From the NCBI RefSeq assembly GCF_036250735.1, contig NZ_CP109430.1:8494001-8558000 (forward strand): 64,000 nt of DNA, read 5' to 3'. The notes beneath the pieces were generated by a model. The model was not told the DNA's origin, made no database searches, and saw nothing but the letters and a program-made list of their open reading frames with translations. Origin of the DNA: Streptosporangium sp. NBC_01495 (GTDB lineage Bacteria; Actinomycetota; Actinomycetes; Streptosporangiales; Streptosporangiaceae). Of this stretch, positions 8,855-18,109 are shown piece by piece. Each line of letters begins with the position of its first letter. The stretch's first letter is position 1. Both the position numbers and the translations under genes were made by a program.

Positions 8855-9736
8855 TCAGGACAGCTTCCCCGAGCATTCACTGGCGACCCCCGGCCAGAAA
8901 CACCCTTCGTCCAGGCGCCCGGCCGATCCGACGCCCGCCATTCCCTTGACGGCGTCGAGAACCTCCGGAACGGCCCCCGGATCCGCGAGCTTGACGTAGT
9001 AGCTCTCGGGGAGGGGGGACCTGTCGGACTTCATTCCCCACGCGTACGCGAACACCCGGCGGGCGTGGGCGACGTCCTCGAAGTAGACGCTCTCGCTCTC
9101 CCTGAGGGCGAGGAGCCTGTCTCCGACGGCCTTCCGCTCCTTGACCGTGGCGGGCCCCCGCCCCTTGCAGGCGAAGATCGTCCCCTTGCGTCCGCACAGC
9201 GGGACGAAGACGTCGGCCTTGTCCTTCCAGAAGAACTCTCCGAAGGTCATGACGTTGGAGACGCCACGCGTCCTGTCCATGGCGGATCGGAACGGCGCGA
9301 TGTCGCGCCACCGATGGAGCCTGCCCCTGAACGACTCCGGCATGTCCTCCTGCTGTATGGCGGAGAGCAGGACCTCGTTGTCGGCGTTCTCCTCCGTGAA
9401 GTTCGCGTACGCCTCCTCCTGAGATTCGAACTCCACCTCCGTCACCCCGGGCATCGCCCGCAGCTTCGCCTCAAGCGCGCGTTTCTGCTTCGCCGTGATC
9501 GCCCGCTCGCGGCACCGCTTGAAGGCGTCCTGGTCACCGCAGATGAAAACGGTGAACGTGGCGCCCTGGGGCCAGTCGTCCGGCGGCGGGGACACCTTCT
9601 TGTTGCCGGGCCACGGCCCGCCGGGAGACGCGGCCCCCCAGGCGATGCCCTCCGCGAGAGGTGAGCCGAGGCTTCCCCCCGCCCCGAGCATCACGGCGGT
9701 GGCCACCACCCCGGCCAGCAGGCCACGACGGGCCAT
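8855..9736 (-). CDS. Secreted protein with two tandem FtsX-type extracellular domains
   Basis: From the ATG at 9736 (AGGGGTG just upstream) the 293-residue product has an N-terminal signal sequence or anchor (MARRGLLAGVVATAVMLGAG). Residues about 57-130 resemble the extracellular domain of FtsX: TVFICGDQDAF, then MPGVTEVEFESQEEAYANF and MPESFRGRL. Residues about 165-280 look like a second, more divergent copy (DVFVPLCGRK, ESVYFEDVAHARRVFAYAW, LPESYYVKLADP). In FtsX this domain contacts peptidoglycan-hydrolase partners; here the permease helices are missing altogether. Earlier in-frame starts exist at 9763 (ATG) and 9775 (GTG). A role in wall-hydrolase control is an inference. Confidence 0.65.
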   Translation of the reverse strand: MARRGLLAGVVATAVMLGAGGSLGSPLAEGIAWGAASPGGPWPGNKKVSPPPDDWPQGATFTVFICGDQDAFKRCRERAITAKQKRALEAKLRAMPGVTEVEFESQEEAYANFTEENADNEVLLSAIQQEDMPESFRGRLHRWRDIAPFRSAMDRTRGVSNVMTFGEFFWKDKADVFVPLCGRKGTIFACKGRGPATVKERKAVGDRLLALRESESVYFEDVAHARRVFAYAWGMKSDRSPLPESYYVKLADPGAVPEVLDAVKGMAGVGSAGRLDEGCFWPGVASECSGKLS

Positions 9737-9919
9737 GACACCCCTGTCGCCCGGTGCGTTCATTCTGTCACCCACTGTAATAATTCAATGGTTAGATCGA
9801 TATTCTGACAGAGACGACCGCTTTTTGATCATTGATGCTGAATATGGCAGGTCACGATGGACGCCCGGTCGCGCGATCCACGCTCCGGTCGCCGGAGGGT
9901 GACTCCTCGGCCCCGCCCC

Positions 9920-12079
9920 TCAGGTATCCGTGTGCCCTCGCGGGACGGTCATCCAGACGTCGGCGGCGAGGGACCAGGTGTTGTTGGGCGGGTCGACGAG
10001 GGAGCGGTCGTCCTGGCGGGTGCGGAGGTTCATGATGTGGACGGGGGTGCCGTATCCGGAGAGCTGGCGGGACTCGGCGGCGAGCAGGACCGGGGTGCGG
10101 CCCGCGGCGCGGACTCGGGCGGACAGGCGCCTGACGTCGGCGGCCCTGGGGACGTCGCCGCGGTAGACGGCGAGCCGGGCGGCGGGGAGGCCGCAGACGC
10201 CCCGGACGACCTGGGTGAAGCGGGCGGCGGTGACGCGCTCGACGACGAGCACCGAGGCGCGGGGCGGCAGGGCCGCGCACATGGTCTCGACCGCGGCGAG
10301 CTCGTCGCGGTCGACCGGGCTGAACGCCGTCCCCCCCGAGGTGATCACCGGGGGGACGAGGAAGAGGACCGCGCCGGCCGCGACGAGGCCCCGCCGCACG
10401 GCCGGGCCGTACCCCGACCTCCGCGCCCTGTCGCGCGCCCAGCGCAGGCCCCAGACGGCGAGCAGGATCAGGCCGGGGATGACGACGGGAACCAGCCGCC
10501 GGGCGGCCCACGGCTGGTCGGGGGTGATGCCGGGCCGGTACAGCGTGGTGACCGTGGTCCAGCCGATGACGGCCAGCGGCAGCAGCCAGCCGGGGGCCGT
10601 CCCCTTGACGAGCCTGCGCGCGAGCACGGCCGCGGCGATCGTGGCCATGATCGCCACGGGAAGCCCGACGTACCAGACCACCCAGTACGCCGAGTTCTCG
10701 TAGTAGAGCCGTGAGCCGTCGATCGGCAGGCGGTTGATCCGCTGGACCCCCTCGATGAACTGCGCGGTCACCCGGTCGTCCCGCGTGACGGGCGGCCGGA
10801 CCACGGTCTCCAGCCACGGCCGGGCGGCGAAGGCCGCCGCGACCAGCACGACCAGGCCGGCGGCGATCTCGGGCAGCCTGGGGATCCCGGCCACCCGCCG
10901 CAGCGGGACCGCGAGCCGCGGGGCGAGCGCCGCCGCCACCACGGTGAGGACCACGACCGCGCCACAGATGGCCAGCAGCGGGATCACCGAGTCCGACAGG
11001 TACTTCAGGTACGGCCTGGACAGCAGGTAGGCGGCGGCCAGGCCCAGCCCGGTCCCCGCCGCCAGCCCGCCGAGCAGCGGCACGCCCAGTCGTCCCCCGT
11101 CCCGGTCCCCCGCCCGGCTCAGGGCGATGAGCAGCCCGGCGTAGACGAGCACCGGGAGCACGTCGCGCAGCCCGTCGATCCTGACCAGGACGGCCAGCCC
11201 GAACACCAGCCCCGCCAGGGCGGCCCCCGCCCGCGCGAGGCTCTCACCGGAACCGGAACCGGAACCGGAACCGGAACCGGAACCGGAGGGCGTGGGCGGC
11301 GGATGGCCGACGCCGATGACACGGAGGCGAAGCCTGGCCTCGGCGTCGTGCAGCAGGGCGAGACCGCCGAAGAGCAGGACCAGGGACGGGATCTCGCTGA
11401 AGGTCGTCCGCGAGGTGTAGAGGATCGGCAGGCAGACGGCGAAGACCAGCGCGGCGAGAGGTGCCCAACGAGCCCCGGCGAGCCGGGCGACGACCCCCGC
11501 GAGGACGAGCACGGCCGCCGCCCCCAGCACCGGCGGCACCAGCAGCAGCCCCGCGACGTCACCCAACCAGGCGCCCACCACGTGCAGCATCGGCACCCCC
11601 GGCATGAACTGCGGCACGACCGCGCCGCCGGAGGCGTAGAAGCCCACGCTGTCGAAGTGGAGCGCCGGGTCGGTGCCGCCGAAGGCCCACTCCTGGAAGG
11701 GGATCGGCAGCGCGCCGTGCCGGGCCAGCCAGACGCCGTACTGCGCGTAGGTGGCGGGGTCACGGCGGACGATCAGCTGCTCGCCGTGGAGCAGGCCGTT
11801 GAAGATCCCGGAGGCCAGGGCTACGGCGACCACCCCGGTGACCTGCCAGGCGGTCGCCTCGACGGTCTCCGGCAGGCGGCGCAGGCCGTACCGGCACAGC
11901 AGCGCGACGGCCGCCAGCCCCAGCGGGACCGCGACGAGCGGCCGGAACCAGCCGAGCAGCAGCAGCGGCAGCCCGGCCAGCAGCCAGCCCGCCAGGACGA
12001 GCACGGGCACGACGGAGACCACGGCGAGCACCCTGCCCGCCGAGGGCCTGCGCGTACGGTCCAGCCAGCCGGTGGTCAT
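9920..12079 (-). CDS. Large polytopic membrane protein, GT39/GT-C-like glycosyltransferase
   Basis: This protein of about 719 residues has a dozen or more hydrophobic helices. After the second helix it contains RRDPATYAQYGVWLARHG, a loop motif seen in GT-C/PMT-like membrane glycosyltransferases that use polyprenyl-phosphate sugars. A soluble C-terminal region (about residues 580-719) ends in DVWMTVPRGHTDT. A (Gly-Ser)n linker near residue 265 is encoded by seven CCGGAA hexamers at about 11246-11288. The ATG at 12079 lacks a Shine-Dalgarno; a TTG at 12103 is an alternative. It is divergent from the gene at 12253. Confidence 0.7.
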   Translation of the reverse strand: MTTGWLDRTRRPSAGRVLAVVSVVPVLVLAGWLLAGLPLLLLGWFRPLVAVPLGLAAVALLCRYGLRRLPETVEATAWQVTGVVAVALASGIFNGLLHGEQLIVRRDPATYAQYGVWLARHGALPIPFQEWAFGGTDPALHFDSVGFYASGGAVVPQFMPGVPMLHVVGAWLGDVAGLLLVPPVLGAAAVLVLAGVVARLAGARWAPLAALVFAVCLPILYTSRTTFSEIPSLVLLFGGLALLHDAEARLRLRVIGVGHPPPTPSGSGSGSGSGSGSGESLARAGAALAGLVFGLAVLVRIDGLRDVLPVLVYAGLLIALSRAGDRDGGRLGVPLLGGLAAGTGLGLAAAYLLSRPYLKYLSDSVIPLLAICGAVVVLTVVAAALAPRLAVPLRRVAGIPRLPEIAAGLVVLVAAAFAARPWLETVVRPPVTRDDRVTAQFIEGVQRINRLPIDGSRLYYENSAYWVVWYVGLPVAIMATIAAAVLARRLVKGTAPGWLLPLAVIGWTTVTTLYRPGITPDQPWAARRLVPVVIPGLILLAVWGLRWARDRARRSGYGPAVRRGLVAAGAVLFLVPPVITSGGTAFSPVDRDELAAVETMCAALPPRASVLVVERVTAARFTQVVRGVCGLPAARLAVYRGDVPRAADVRRLSARVRAAGRTPVLLAAESRQLSGYGTPVHIMNLRTRQDDRSLVDPPNNTWSLAADVWMTVPRGHTDT
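11246..11290 (-). repeat. Hexanucleotide repeat encoding a (Gly-Ser)n linker
   Basis: About seven uninterrupted copies of CCGGAA (GGTTCC on the coding strand) lie inside the large membrane-protein gene. Because the unit is six bases long, gain or loss of a copy keeps the frame and changes only the Gly-Ser linker length. Confidence 0.9.
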
Positions 12080-12252
12080 GATGCGAACCGAGCGTAGTAC
12101 CAACCCCGGCCCGCGCCGGGCACGCCGGGCGCGGGTCCGGGCAGGCTGGAAGACCTGGGGGCAGGGGCCGGGGGCGCGGACACGGGCCCGGCGCGAACGC
12201 GGGGCCGGGTGGGAGCCGGTAGCGTACGCGCAGCGTGCGAGGAGGGGGACGA

Positions 12253-13710
12253 GTGATCGGGTGGGTGCGGCGGTATCGCGGTTTTCCCGGCGACCGCGAG
12301 TTTCCCGACCGCCGCGGGCTCCCGAGACACCGCCGGCTCCTGAACCACCGCTGGTTCCTGGCCGTGCTGGGCGCGGGGATCGCGCTGCGGGTGATCACCA
12401 TGCTCGGCTACCGGCCCGCGCTCTGGTTCCCCGACTCCTACACGTACGTCGTCACCGCGCTGAAACCCCGGCCCGACCTGGTCCGTCCCGCCGGCTACTC
12501 GATGTTCATGCGACTGCTCGAACCGTTCCACGAGTTCGCCGTCGTCGCGCTGGCCCAGCACCTGCTCGGGCTGCTGGTCGGCGTACTGGTCTATCTCACC
12601 GCGCGGCGGCTGCGGGCGCCCGGCTGGGCCGCGACGCTCGCGTCCGTCCCCTCCCTCCTGGACGCCTACCAGATCGAGCTGGAGCACCTGCTGGTCTCCG
12701 ACACCCTGTTCGCGGTCCTGGTCATGTCGGCTGCCTGCCTGGCCGTGCGCGTCTCCGTCGGATGGCGTACGGCGTGCGGGATCGGGCTGCTGCTCGCGGC
12801 GGCGACGCTGACCAGGACCGTCGGGCTGCCGCTGGTGGCGCTCTTCGCGGCCTGGCTGATCTTCAGGGAGCGGGGCCGGGTGTTCGCGGCGGGGGTGATG
12901 CTCGCCGCCGCGACGGTGCCCATCCTGGGGTACGGGGCCTGGTTCCACGCCACGTACCAGCGGATCGGCATCGTGGGCGCGAACGGCGTCTTCCTGTACG
13001 GCAAGACGATGACCTTCGCCGACTGCGGCGTGATGCGCCCGCCGCCGGACCTGGCGGTGCTCTGCGACCCCCGCCCGCCCGCTCAGCGGCCTCCCGCGCA
13101 GGAGTACGTCTGGGCGCAGGACTCCCCGCTGGTCAAGCTGCCCGGCATCACCTTCACCCGGACGAACGACGCGCTGGCCGGGCGGTTCGCGTCGCTCGCG
13201 ATCCTGAGCCAGCCGCTGGACTATCTCGGCTCGGTCGCCTCGGAACTGGCCCGATCGTTCACCGTGGGCCGCCCGGTCTATCCGGATCAGGAGGTCTTCG
13301 ACTACTACCAATTCCCCGCGACACCGCCCGCGCCACCGGGGCGCTATCCGGCGACGGTGGGCGCCGAGGCCGCGAAGCGCTACGAGCGGGGCCCGATCTC
13401 CACCCGGATCGTCGAACCGTACGCGGGCTGGATCCGTACCTATCAGGGAATCGCCGGACTGCCTGGCGCGGCGGTCCTGGTGATCCTGCTGCTACCGCCC
13501 GCGGCGGCGTGCGTCCGGCGCTTTCGCCCGGACTCCACGGCGTGGGCGCTGCCCTGGTCGGTGGCGGTGGTGCTGCTGGTGATGCCGCCGGCGGTGGCGG
13601 AGTTCGACTACCGGTACGTCCTGCCGGCCGTGCCGGCCGCCTGCCTGGCAGCGGCACTTGCCGTACGTAAACCTAATTTCAGTAACATTCCAACGAATGT
13701 CCGTATTTGA
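12253..13710 (+). CDS. Polytopic membrane protein, GT39/dolichyl-P-mannose mannosyltransferase-like
   Basis: The GTG at 12253 was chosen because GGAGGGGG lies five bases upstream; the product is about 485 residues. It has about ten hydrophobic helices. The first periplasmic loop has LWFPDSYTYVVTALKPRPDLVRPAGYSMFMRLLEP, whose acidic PDS motif is in the position of the catalytic aspartate in GT-C enzymes, followed by YQIELEHLLVSDTLF. These features suggest a polyprenyl-phosphate-dependent glycosyltransferase acting on the outer face of the membrane. It is divergently transcribed from the large membrane protein at 9920-12079 and precedes the LCP gene. The acceptor is unknown. Confidence 0.7.
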   Translation: MIGWVRRYRGFPGDREFPDRRGLPRHRRLLNHRWFLAVLGAGIALRVITMLGYRPALWFPDSYTYVVTALKPRPDLVRPAGYSMFMRLLEPFHEFAVVALAQHLLGLLVGVLVYLTARRLRAPGWAATLASVPSLLDAYQIELEHLLVSDTLFAVLVMSAACLAVRVSVGWRTACGIGLLLAAATLTRTVGLPLVALFAAWLIFRERGRVFAAGVMLAAATVPILGYGAWFHATYQRIGIVGANGVFLYGKTMTFADCGVMRPPPDLAVLCDPRPPAQRPPAQEYVWAQDSPLVKLPGITFTRTNDALAGRFASLAILSQPLDYLGSVASELARSFTVGRPVYPDQEVFDYYQFPATPPAPPGRYPATVGAEAAKRYERGPISTRIVEPYAGWIRTYQGIAGLPGAAVLVILLLPPAAACVRRFRPDSTAWALPWSVAVVLLVMPPAVAEFDYRYVLPAVPAACLAAALAVRKPNFSNIPTNVRI

Positions 13711-13866
13711 GTATGCTGGCCGCCGGATCATCATGGCGGTGTCAGGGGGCGGTCTTGGCCAAGTTCACATCATTACGACTCCCGGCGCGCACCTCGTGAT
13801 CTACCCTTTGGGCTCGATGATCGAGCACGAGCACCGGACGACGCCGCCCCCGAGCGGGAGAATCGC

Positions 13867-15486
13867 ATGAGCGACCACCGGCAGGCGGCTCTCAGAGACC
13901 GCCGGAGTGAACCCACCTCCCACGGCCGCCGGGGCGCGCGGCGCGCGGGAGGGGACGGCCCTCCTCCGGAGAGCCCGCCCGGAGACCTCCCGACGCAGCC
14001 GGGGGAGGCGACGCCGAGGGGTAAGAACCGCAAGCAGCGAAAGCTCACCGTCGGCGCCTGGGCCGGTATCGCGGCGACCGGCCTGCTGGTGCTCGGCACC
14101 CTCGGCGGCTACGGCGTCTACCGCAACACCTTCAGCAACATCAGCGGCCTCAAGATCGACGACAAGCTCGGCAACGACCGGCCGGCGGCCATCAAGGGCG
14201 CCCTCAACGTGCTGATCGTGGGCTCCGACACCCGCGAGGGCGACAACCTCAAGTACGGCCAGAAGATGGCCAACGCGGGCAAGCGCACCGACACGATCAT
14301 CCTCATGCACATCGCCCCCGACCGCGACAAGGCGACCTTCGTCAGCTTCCCCCGCGACTCGGTGGTCAACATGCCCGCCTGCGAGTCCGAGACGGGCGTA
14401 TCGGTGGCGCCCCGCACCGAGATGATCAACGCCGCCTACAACGAGGGCGGCATCACCTGCACGATCACCACGATCGAGGCGCTCACCGACATCCGCATCA
14501 ACCACTTCGTCGAGGTCGACTTCACCGGTTTCAAGAGCATCGTGGACGCCCTCGACGGCGTCAGCGTCTGCCTGACCAAGCCTGTCGACGACAAGAAGGC
14601 CAAGCTCAAGCTTGAGGCCGGCCGACACGTCCTGAAGGGCGAGCAGGCCCTGGGCTACGTCCGGCTGCGCAACTACGGCGACGGCAGCGACATCGGCCGC
14701 ATCGAACGCCAGCAGCGCTTCCTCAGCCAGGTGGTGAAGAAGGCCACCAGCAGCGAGCTGCTGACCGACCCCGCCAAGATGCTGAACTTCATCAACACCA
14801 CCGCCAAGTCCGTCCGGATGGACGACGAACTGGCCAAGGACACCGGCACCCTGTTCCAGATCGGGCAGAGCGCCCAGAAGCTGACCGCGGGCGGCGTCAA
14901 GCTGATCACCGTCCCGTGGATCCCCGACCCCAACGACAAGAACCGGGTCGTCTGGAATCAGCCGTACGCGAACCAGTTGTTCGCCGCGATCAAGAACGAC
15001 ACCGAGGTCACCCTGCCCCCGGACCCCAAGGCCAAGCCGGCCGTCAAGCGCGAGCAGGTCAGGCTCCAGGTGTTCAACGGCACGGACACGCCGAACAGGG
15101 CCAAGGATGTCGCCGCCGAGCTAGCGGAGCAGGGCTTCGTGATCACCCACGTCGGCAACGCCCGCCCGGCGACCGGCAACGTGCCCACCACCACGATCCG
15201 CTACGCCAAGAAGGACACCGTCGACGGCGTCCCGTACGGCGACGCGGTGGCCGCCAGGCTCTCCGGCGCCAAGCGCACCCCGGTCGCGGGCAAGGTCAAA
15301 CCGGTCACCGTCGAGAAGTACGTCCCGGCCGTGGCGCCCACGCCCACCCCGGGGGTCAAAGCACCGGCCGGTCCGGTCATCCAGCTGGTCATCGGCGCCG
15401 ACTGGCCGGGCGTCCGAGCCCTCTCCGTAATCTCCAACGCCCTGACGGACAAGGTCGTCGACAGCAAGACCAACCCCTGCACCTGA
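13867..15486 (+). CDS. LytR-CpsA-Psr (LCP) family protein with C-terminal LytR_C domain
   Basis: This 539-residue LCP protein is expected to transfer lipid-linked glycopolymers onto peptidoglycan at the outer membrane face. A basic, Pro/Gly-rich cytoplasmic tail (residues 1-58) precedes one membrane helix (AGIAATGLLVLGTLGGYGVY). The LCP core follows: NVLIVGSDTREGDN, KRTDTIILMHI, SFPRDSVVNMP, INAAYNEGG, ALGYVRLRNYGDGSDIGRIERQQRF, containing the conserved Asp and Arg residues. A LytR_C domain starts near residue 395 (VRLQVFNGTDTPNRAKDVAAEL), and a second, shorter tail follows. Start ATG 13867 follows GGGAGA. Its setting among glycosyltransferases matches a wall-polymer ligase, as for mycobacterial Lcp1. 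Confidence 0.92.
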   Translation: MSDHRQAALRDRRSEPTSHGRRGARRAGGDGPPPESPPGDLPTQPGEATPRGKNRKQRKLTVGAWAGIAATGLLVLGTLGGYGVYRNTFSNISGLKIDDKLGNDRPAAIKGALNVLIVGSDTREGDNLKYGQKMANAGKRTDTIILMHIAPDRDKATFVSFPRDSVVNMPACESETGVSVAPRTEMINAAYNEGGITCTITTIEALTDIRINHFVEVDFTGFKSIVDALDGVSVCLTKPVDDKKAKLKLEAGRHVLKGEQALGYVRLRNYGDGSDIGRIERQQRFLSQVVKKATSSELLTDPAKMLNFINTTAKSVRMDDELAKDTGTLFQIGQSAQKLTAGGVKLITVPWIPDPNDKNRVVWNQPYANQLFAAIKNDTEVTLPPDPKAKPAVKREQVRLQVFNGTDTPNRAKDVAAELAEQGFVITHVGNARPATGNVPTTTIRYAKKDTVDGVPYGDAVAARLSGAKRTPVAGKVKPVTVEKYVPAVAPTPTPGVKAPAGPVIQLVIGADWPGVRALSVISNALTDKVVDSKTNPCT

Positions 15487-16017
15487 CACTCCCCGCACGG
15501 CGGCCCGGCCGGCCCGGTGAGACGACCGGTCCGGCCACCGGACCGAACCGGTCCGCCGTGCATCGGAGCGGCCGCCGTGACCGTGCGACGGAGCGGAACC
15601 GGACCACTGTGCCACCGGGCGGAACCGGATCTCCGTACGACGGGCACCGGACCACCGTGCGACCGGCCGCCGTGGCCGGACATGGCCGTGCGACCCGACA
15701 GAACCTGGCCGCACGGACGGAGAAGACGGCAGAGGAAACGGCGGAACCCGTCGAATCGGACAACGCGCCCGGGTGACGGGGAGCCCTCGCCCGGGGAGGC
15801 GACGGGAACCGGCCGTTCACGGACACGTGGACAGTCACGATTACCCGAGAACCGCCCGAATCAGAGTGCGCGTGTGCGACAGAGGGCGCACAGTCGGTTT
15901 AGGGTTGGTCAAGGCGGCGAGGCGAACGCCCGCCCGCGTCCCCGGCCCGTCCCCGGGCACCCCGCACGTCTGCCCGACTACTCCCCGGTCTCCGACAGAT
16001 AGCTGAGCCTCCCCCTC
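15487..16017. other. Intergenic region with degenerate GC-rich repeats
   Basis: No gene is supported in these 531 bases. The first 200 bases are made of imperfect repeats built from ACCGGACCACCGTGCGACC-like units and contain the hairpin-prone ACCGGTCC/GGACCGGT. Bases 15835-15910 are less GC-rich and could hold the promoter of the acyltransferase gene. Confidence 0.4.
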
Positions 16018-18060
16018 GTGAGCGACATCCGATCCTTCCAGGTGCCGGCCCCCCAGGACGACGGCGGTTCCGACCCCGGCTCCGGCGGGTCCACCGGCGG
16101 GCAGGGCCGGAGGTCCGCCCCGTGGCCCGCGCCCGGCCGCGCGTCGGCGCCCGGCGGATCCCAGCCCTCGTGGCCGGAGCCGCCGGGTCCGGCCACCTCC
16201 GGCGGGACGTCCCGGCGCGACGCCGGGGACGCCCGCGAGGAGAGCCCCGGCGAGGTCACCGAGTGGGGGGCCTACCCGGCGTATCGCGAACCCCACCCGA
16301 GTGGGCCCCACTCCGGCGAGCCCCACCTCAGCGGCTCCCACCTCGGTGGACCCCACTCCAGCGGGTCCCACAGCTCTCACGACCCGCTCGACCTGTCCAA
16401 GCCCCTCACCCCCGAGCCGGTCCCCCAGGAGCCCTCGTGGAGCCGCGAGGAGCCCGCCTGGGCGCAGGACGGGCCGTCGTGGGCGCAGGAGTCGTGGGCA
16501 CGGGAGTCGCCCTGGGCACAGGAGGGGTCCACCCCTCAGGTGCCGTCGTGGGCGGCGGAGGCCCCCACCCCTCCGCAGGGCGCCCCCCAGGCGCCGTCCC
16601 CCCGGCCCGACTGGGCCCCGCCGCCGACGCCGCCGCGCGTCCCCCCGCCGGGAGGAGCCGCACCCCCTCAGGCCCCCGGCCGGACACCCGCCCCTGGACA
16701 ACCCCGGCCCCCCGAGGAGTCCGAGCTTCCCGGACGGCCCCGGCTCCCCGGAGAGCCCCAGGCTCCCGTGCGGTTCCCGGACACGGGCCGGCCGCCGTCC
16801 GCCCCGCGGCCCCGGCAGGAGCCGCGGCCCTCCGGTGAGCGCCCCTTCTCGTACTGGGAGAGGGAGAACACCAGCCGGGAGAGCGAGCCCTCGTTCTGGA
16901 ACCAGGGCCCGCAGGCCGAGCAGGAGCTGCGGGCGGAGCGCGAGCGCGAGCCGGTCGCCGAGGAGGAGTCCCCGGCCCCTCCGGCCAAGAAGAAGCGCGA
17001 GCCGTACCTCGACAACGTGAAATTCGTCCTGATCGCCCTGGTGGTGACGGGCCACTCGCTGGTCCCCACCCTGAAGGCGCACTCGGCGGAGTCCGCGTAC
17101 CTGTACATCTACATGTTCCACATGCCGGCGTTCGTGCTGATCAGCGGCTACCTGGGCCGCAACTTCTGGAACTCCAACGCGAAGATCAACAAGCTGGTCG
17201 ACACCCTGCTGATCCCGTACGTGGTCGTGGAGATCGGTTACGCGCTGCTCCGCTACGGGCTTGGCCAGAAGTGGACGCTGACGATAATTGATCCGGCCTG
17301 GCTGAACTGGTATCTGCTGGCCCTGGTCCTCTGGCGGATCTCCACGCCCATCTGGACGCGAATGCGGCAGCCCCTGCTGGTCGCGGTGGTCATCTACATG
17401 GCCGCGGGCTTCTCGGAGATCTCCGGCGACTTCAGCATCGACCGCTTCTTCGGCCTGCTGCCGTTCTACGTGCTCGGCCTGCTGCTCAAGCCGGAGCACT
17501 TCGACCTGCTCAAGCCCCTCTGGGTCAAGATCACTTCAGCGGTCGTCCTCGTCGGCGCCGCCGTGGTGGCGGTCGTCGTCGCACCCCGCGTCCCGCTCGA
17601 CCCGATCTACTTCCGCTACAGCTTCAAGGCCATGGACATGTCCTGGTGGCTGGGCTTCGGCGTGCGCGGCGCCGTGCTGGTCGCGGCGCTGGTCATGACG
17701 GTCGCGGTGCTCGCGCTGGTGCCCCGGGGCGAGACCTGGTTCTCCGACCTCGGCACCCGCACCCTGTACGCCTACCTGCTCCACGGCGTCGTGGTGGTCA
17801 TCGCCAAGGACCAGGGCTGGCTGAGCTTCCCCTGGCTGTACGGCCCGCTGGGCGTGGCGGCGATCGCGTCCAGCTCGCTGGCCCTGGCCATCGTGCTGTG
17901 CCTGCCGGAGACCCGCAGGCTCTTCAAGTGGATGCTCGAACCCCGCCTGGTCTGGCTCTACCGCCGACCGTCCCCGCCCGCCGACACCGCTGCCGCTACC
18001 ACCGCACCGGCCGACGCCGCACCCGCCGCCAAGGAGAGTTCAGCCTCAGTTACCCGGTAA
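16018..18060 (+). CDS. Membrane acyltransferase-3 family protein with long Pro-rich N-terminal extension
   Basis: The 680-residue product is bipartite. Residues 1-325 are low-complexity, rich in Pro, Ser, Gly, Glu and Trp, with repeats such as PHPSGPHSGEPHLSGSHLGG and SWAQE units. Residues about 330-650 are a polytopic acyltransferase: YLDNVKFVLIALVVTGHSL has the catalytic-type His, followed by MFHMPAFVLISGYLGRNF. This family adds acetyl or other acyl groups to sugars of surface polymers. The GTG start lacks a clear Shine-Dalgarno, so the true start may lie further in, but the Pro-rich reading frame is continuous. Its neighbours (LCP upstream, GT4 downstream 50 bases away) fit O-acylation of a wall glycan. 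Confidence 0.82.
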   Translation: MSDIRSFQVPAPQDDGGSDPGSGGSTGGQGRRSAPWPAPGRASAPGGSQPSWPEPPGPATSGGTSRRDAGDAREESPGEVTEWGAYPAYREPHPSGPHSGEPHLSGSHLGGPHSSGSHSSHDPLDLSKPLTPEPVPQEPSWSREEPAWAQDGPSWAQESWARESPWAQEGSTPQVPSWAAEAPTPPQGAPQAPSPRPDWAPPPTPPRVPPPGGAAPPQAPGRTPAPGQPRPPEESELPGRPRLPGEPQAPVRFPDTGRPPSAPRPRQEPRPSGERPFSYWERENTSRESEPSFWNQGPQAEQELRAEREREPVAEEESPAPPAKKKREPYLDNVKFVLIALVVTGHSLVPTLKAHSAESAYLYIYMFHMPAFVLISGYLGRNFWNSNAKINKLVDTLLIPYVVVEIGYALLRYGLGQKWTLTIIDPAWLNWYLLALVLWRISTPIWTRMRQPLLVAVVIYMAAGFSEISGDFSIDRFFGLLPFYVLGLLLKPEHFDLLKPLWVKITSAVVLVGAAVVAVVVAPRVPLDPIYFRYSFKAMDMSWWLGFGVRGAVLVAALVMTVAVLALVPRGETWFSDLGTRTLYAYLLHGVVVVIAKDQGWLSFPWLYGPLGVAAIASSSLALAIVLCLPETRRLFKWMLEPRLVWLYRRPSPPADTAAATTAPADAAPAAKESSASVTR

Positions 18061-18109
18061 TTAACGCAACACATCCGGTGATGACGGAACGAACACTCAG
18101 CATCGGGAT

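Noticed and set aside
14916-15776. 286-codon plus-strand frame running out of the LCP gene into the spacer
   Set aside because: It is an out-of-frame shadow of the LCP gene followed by repeats; no start signal or domain.
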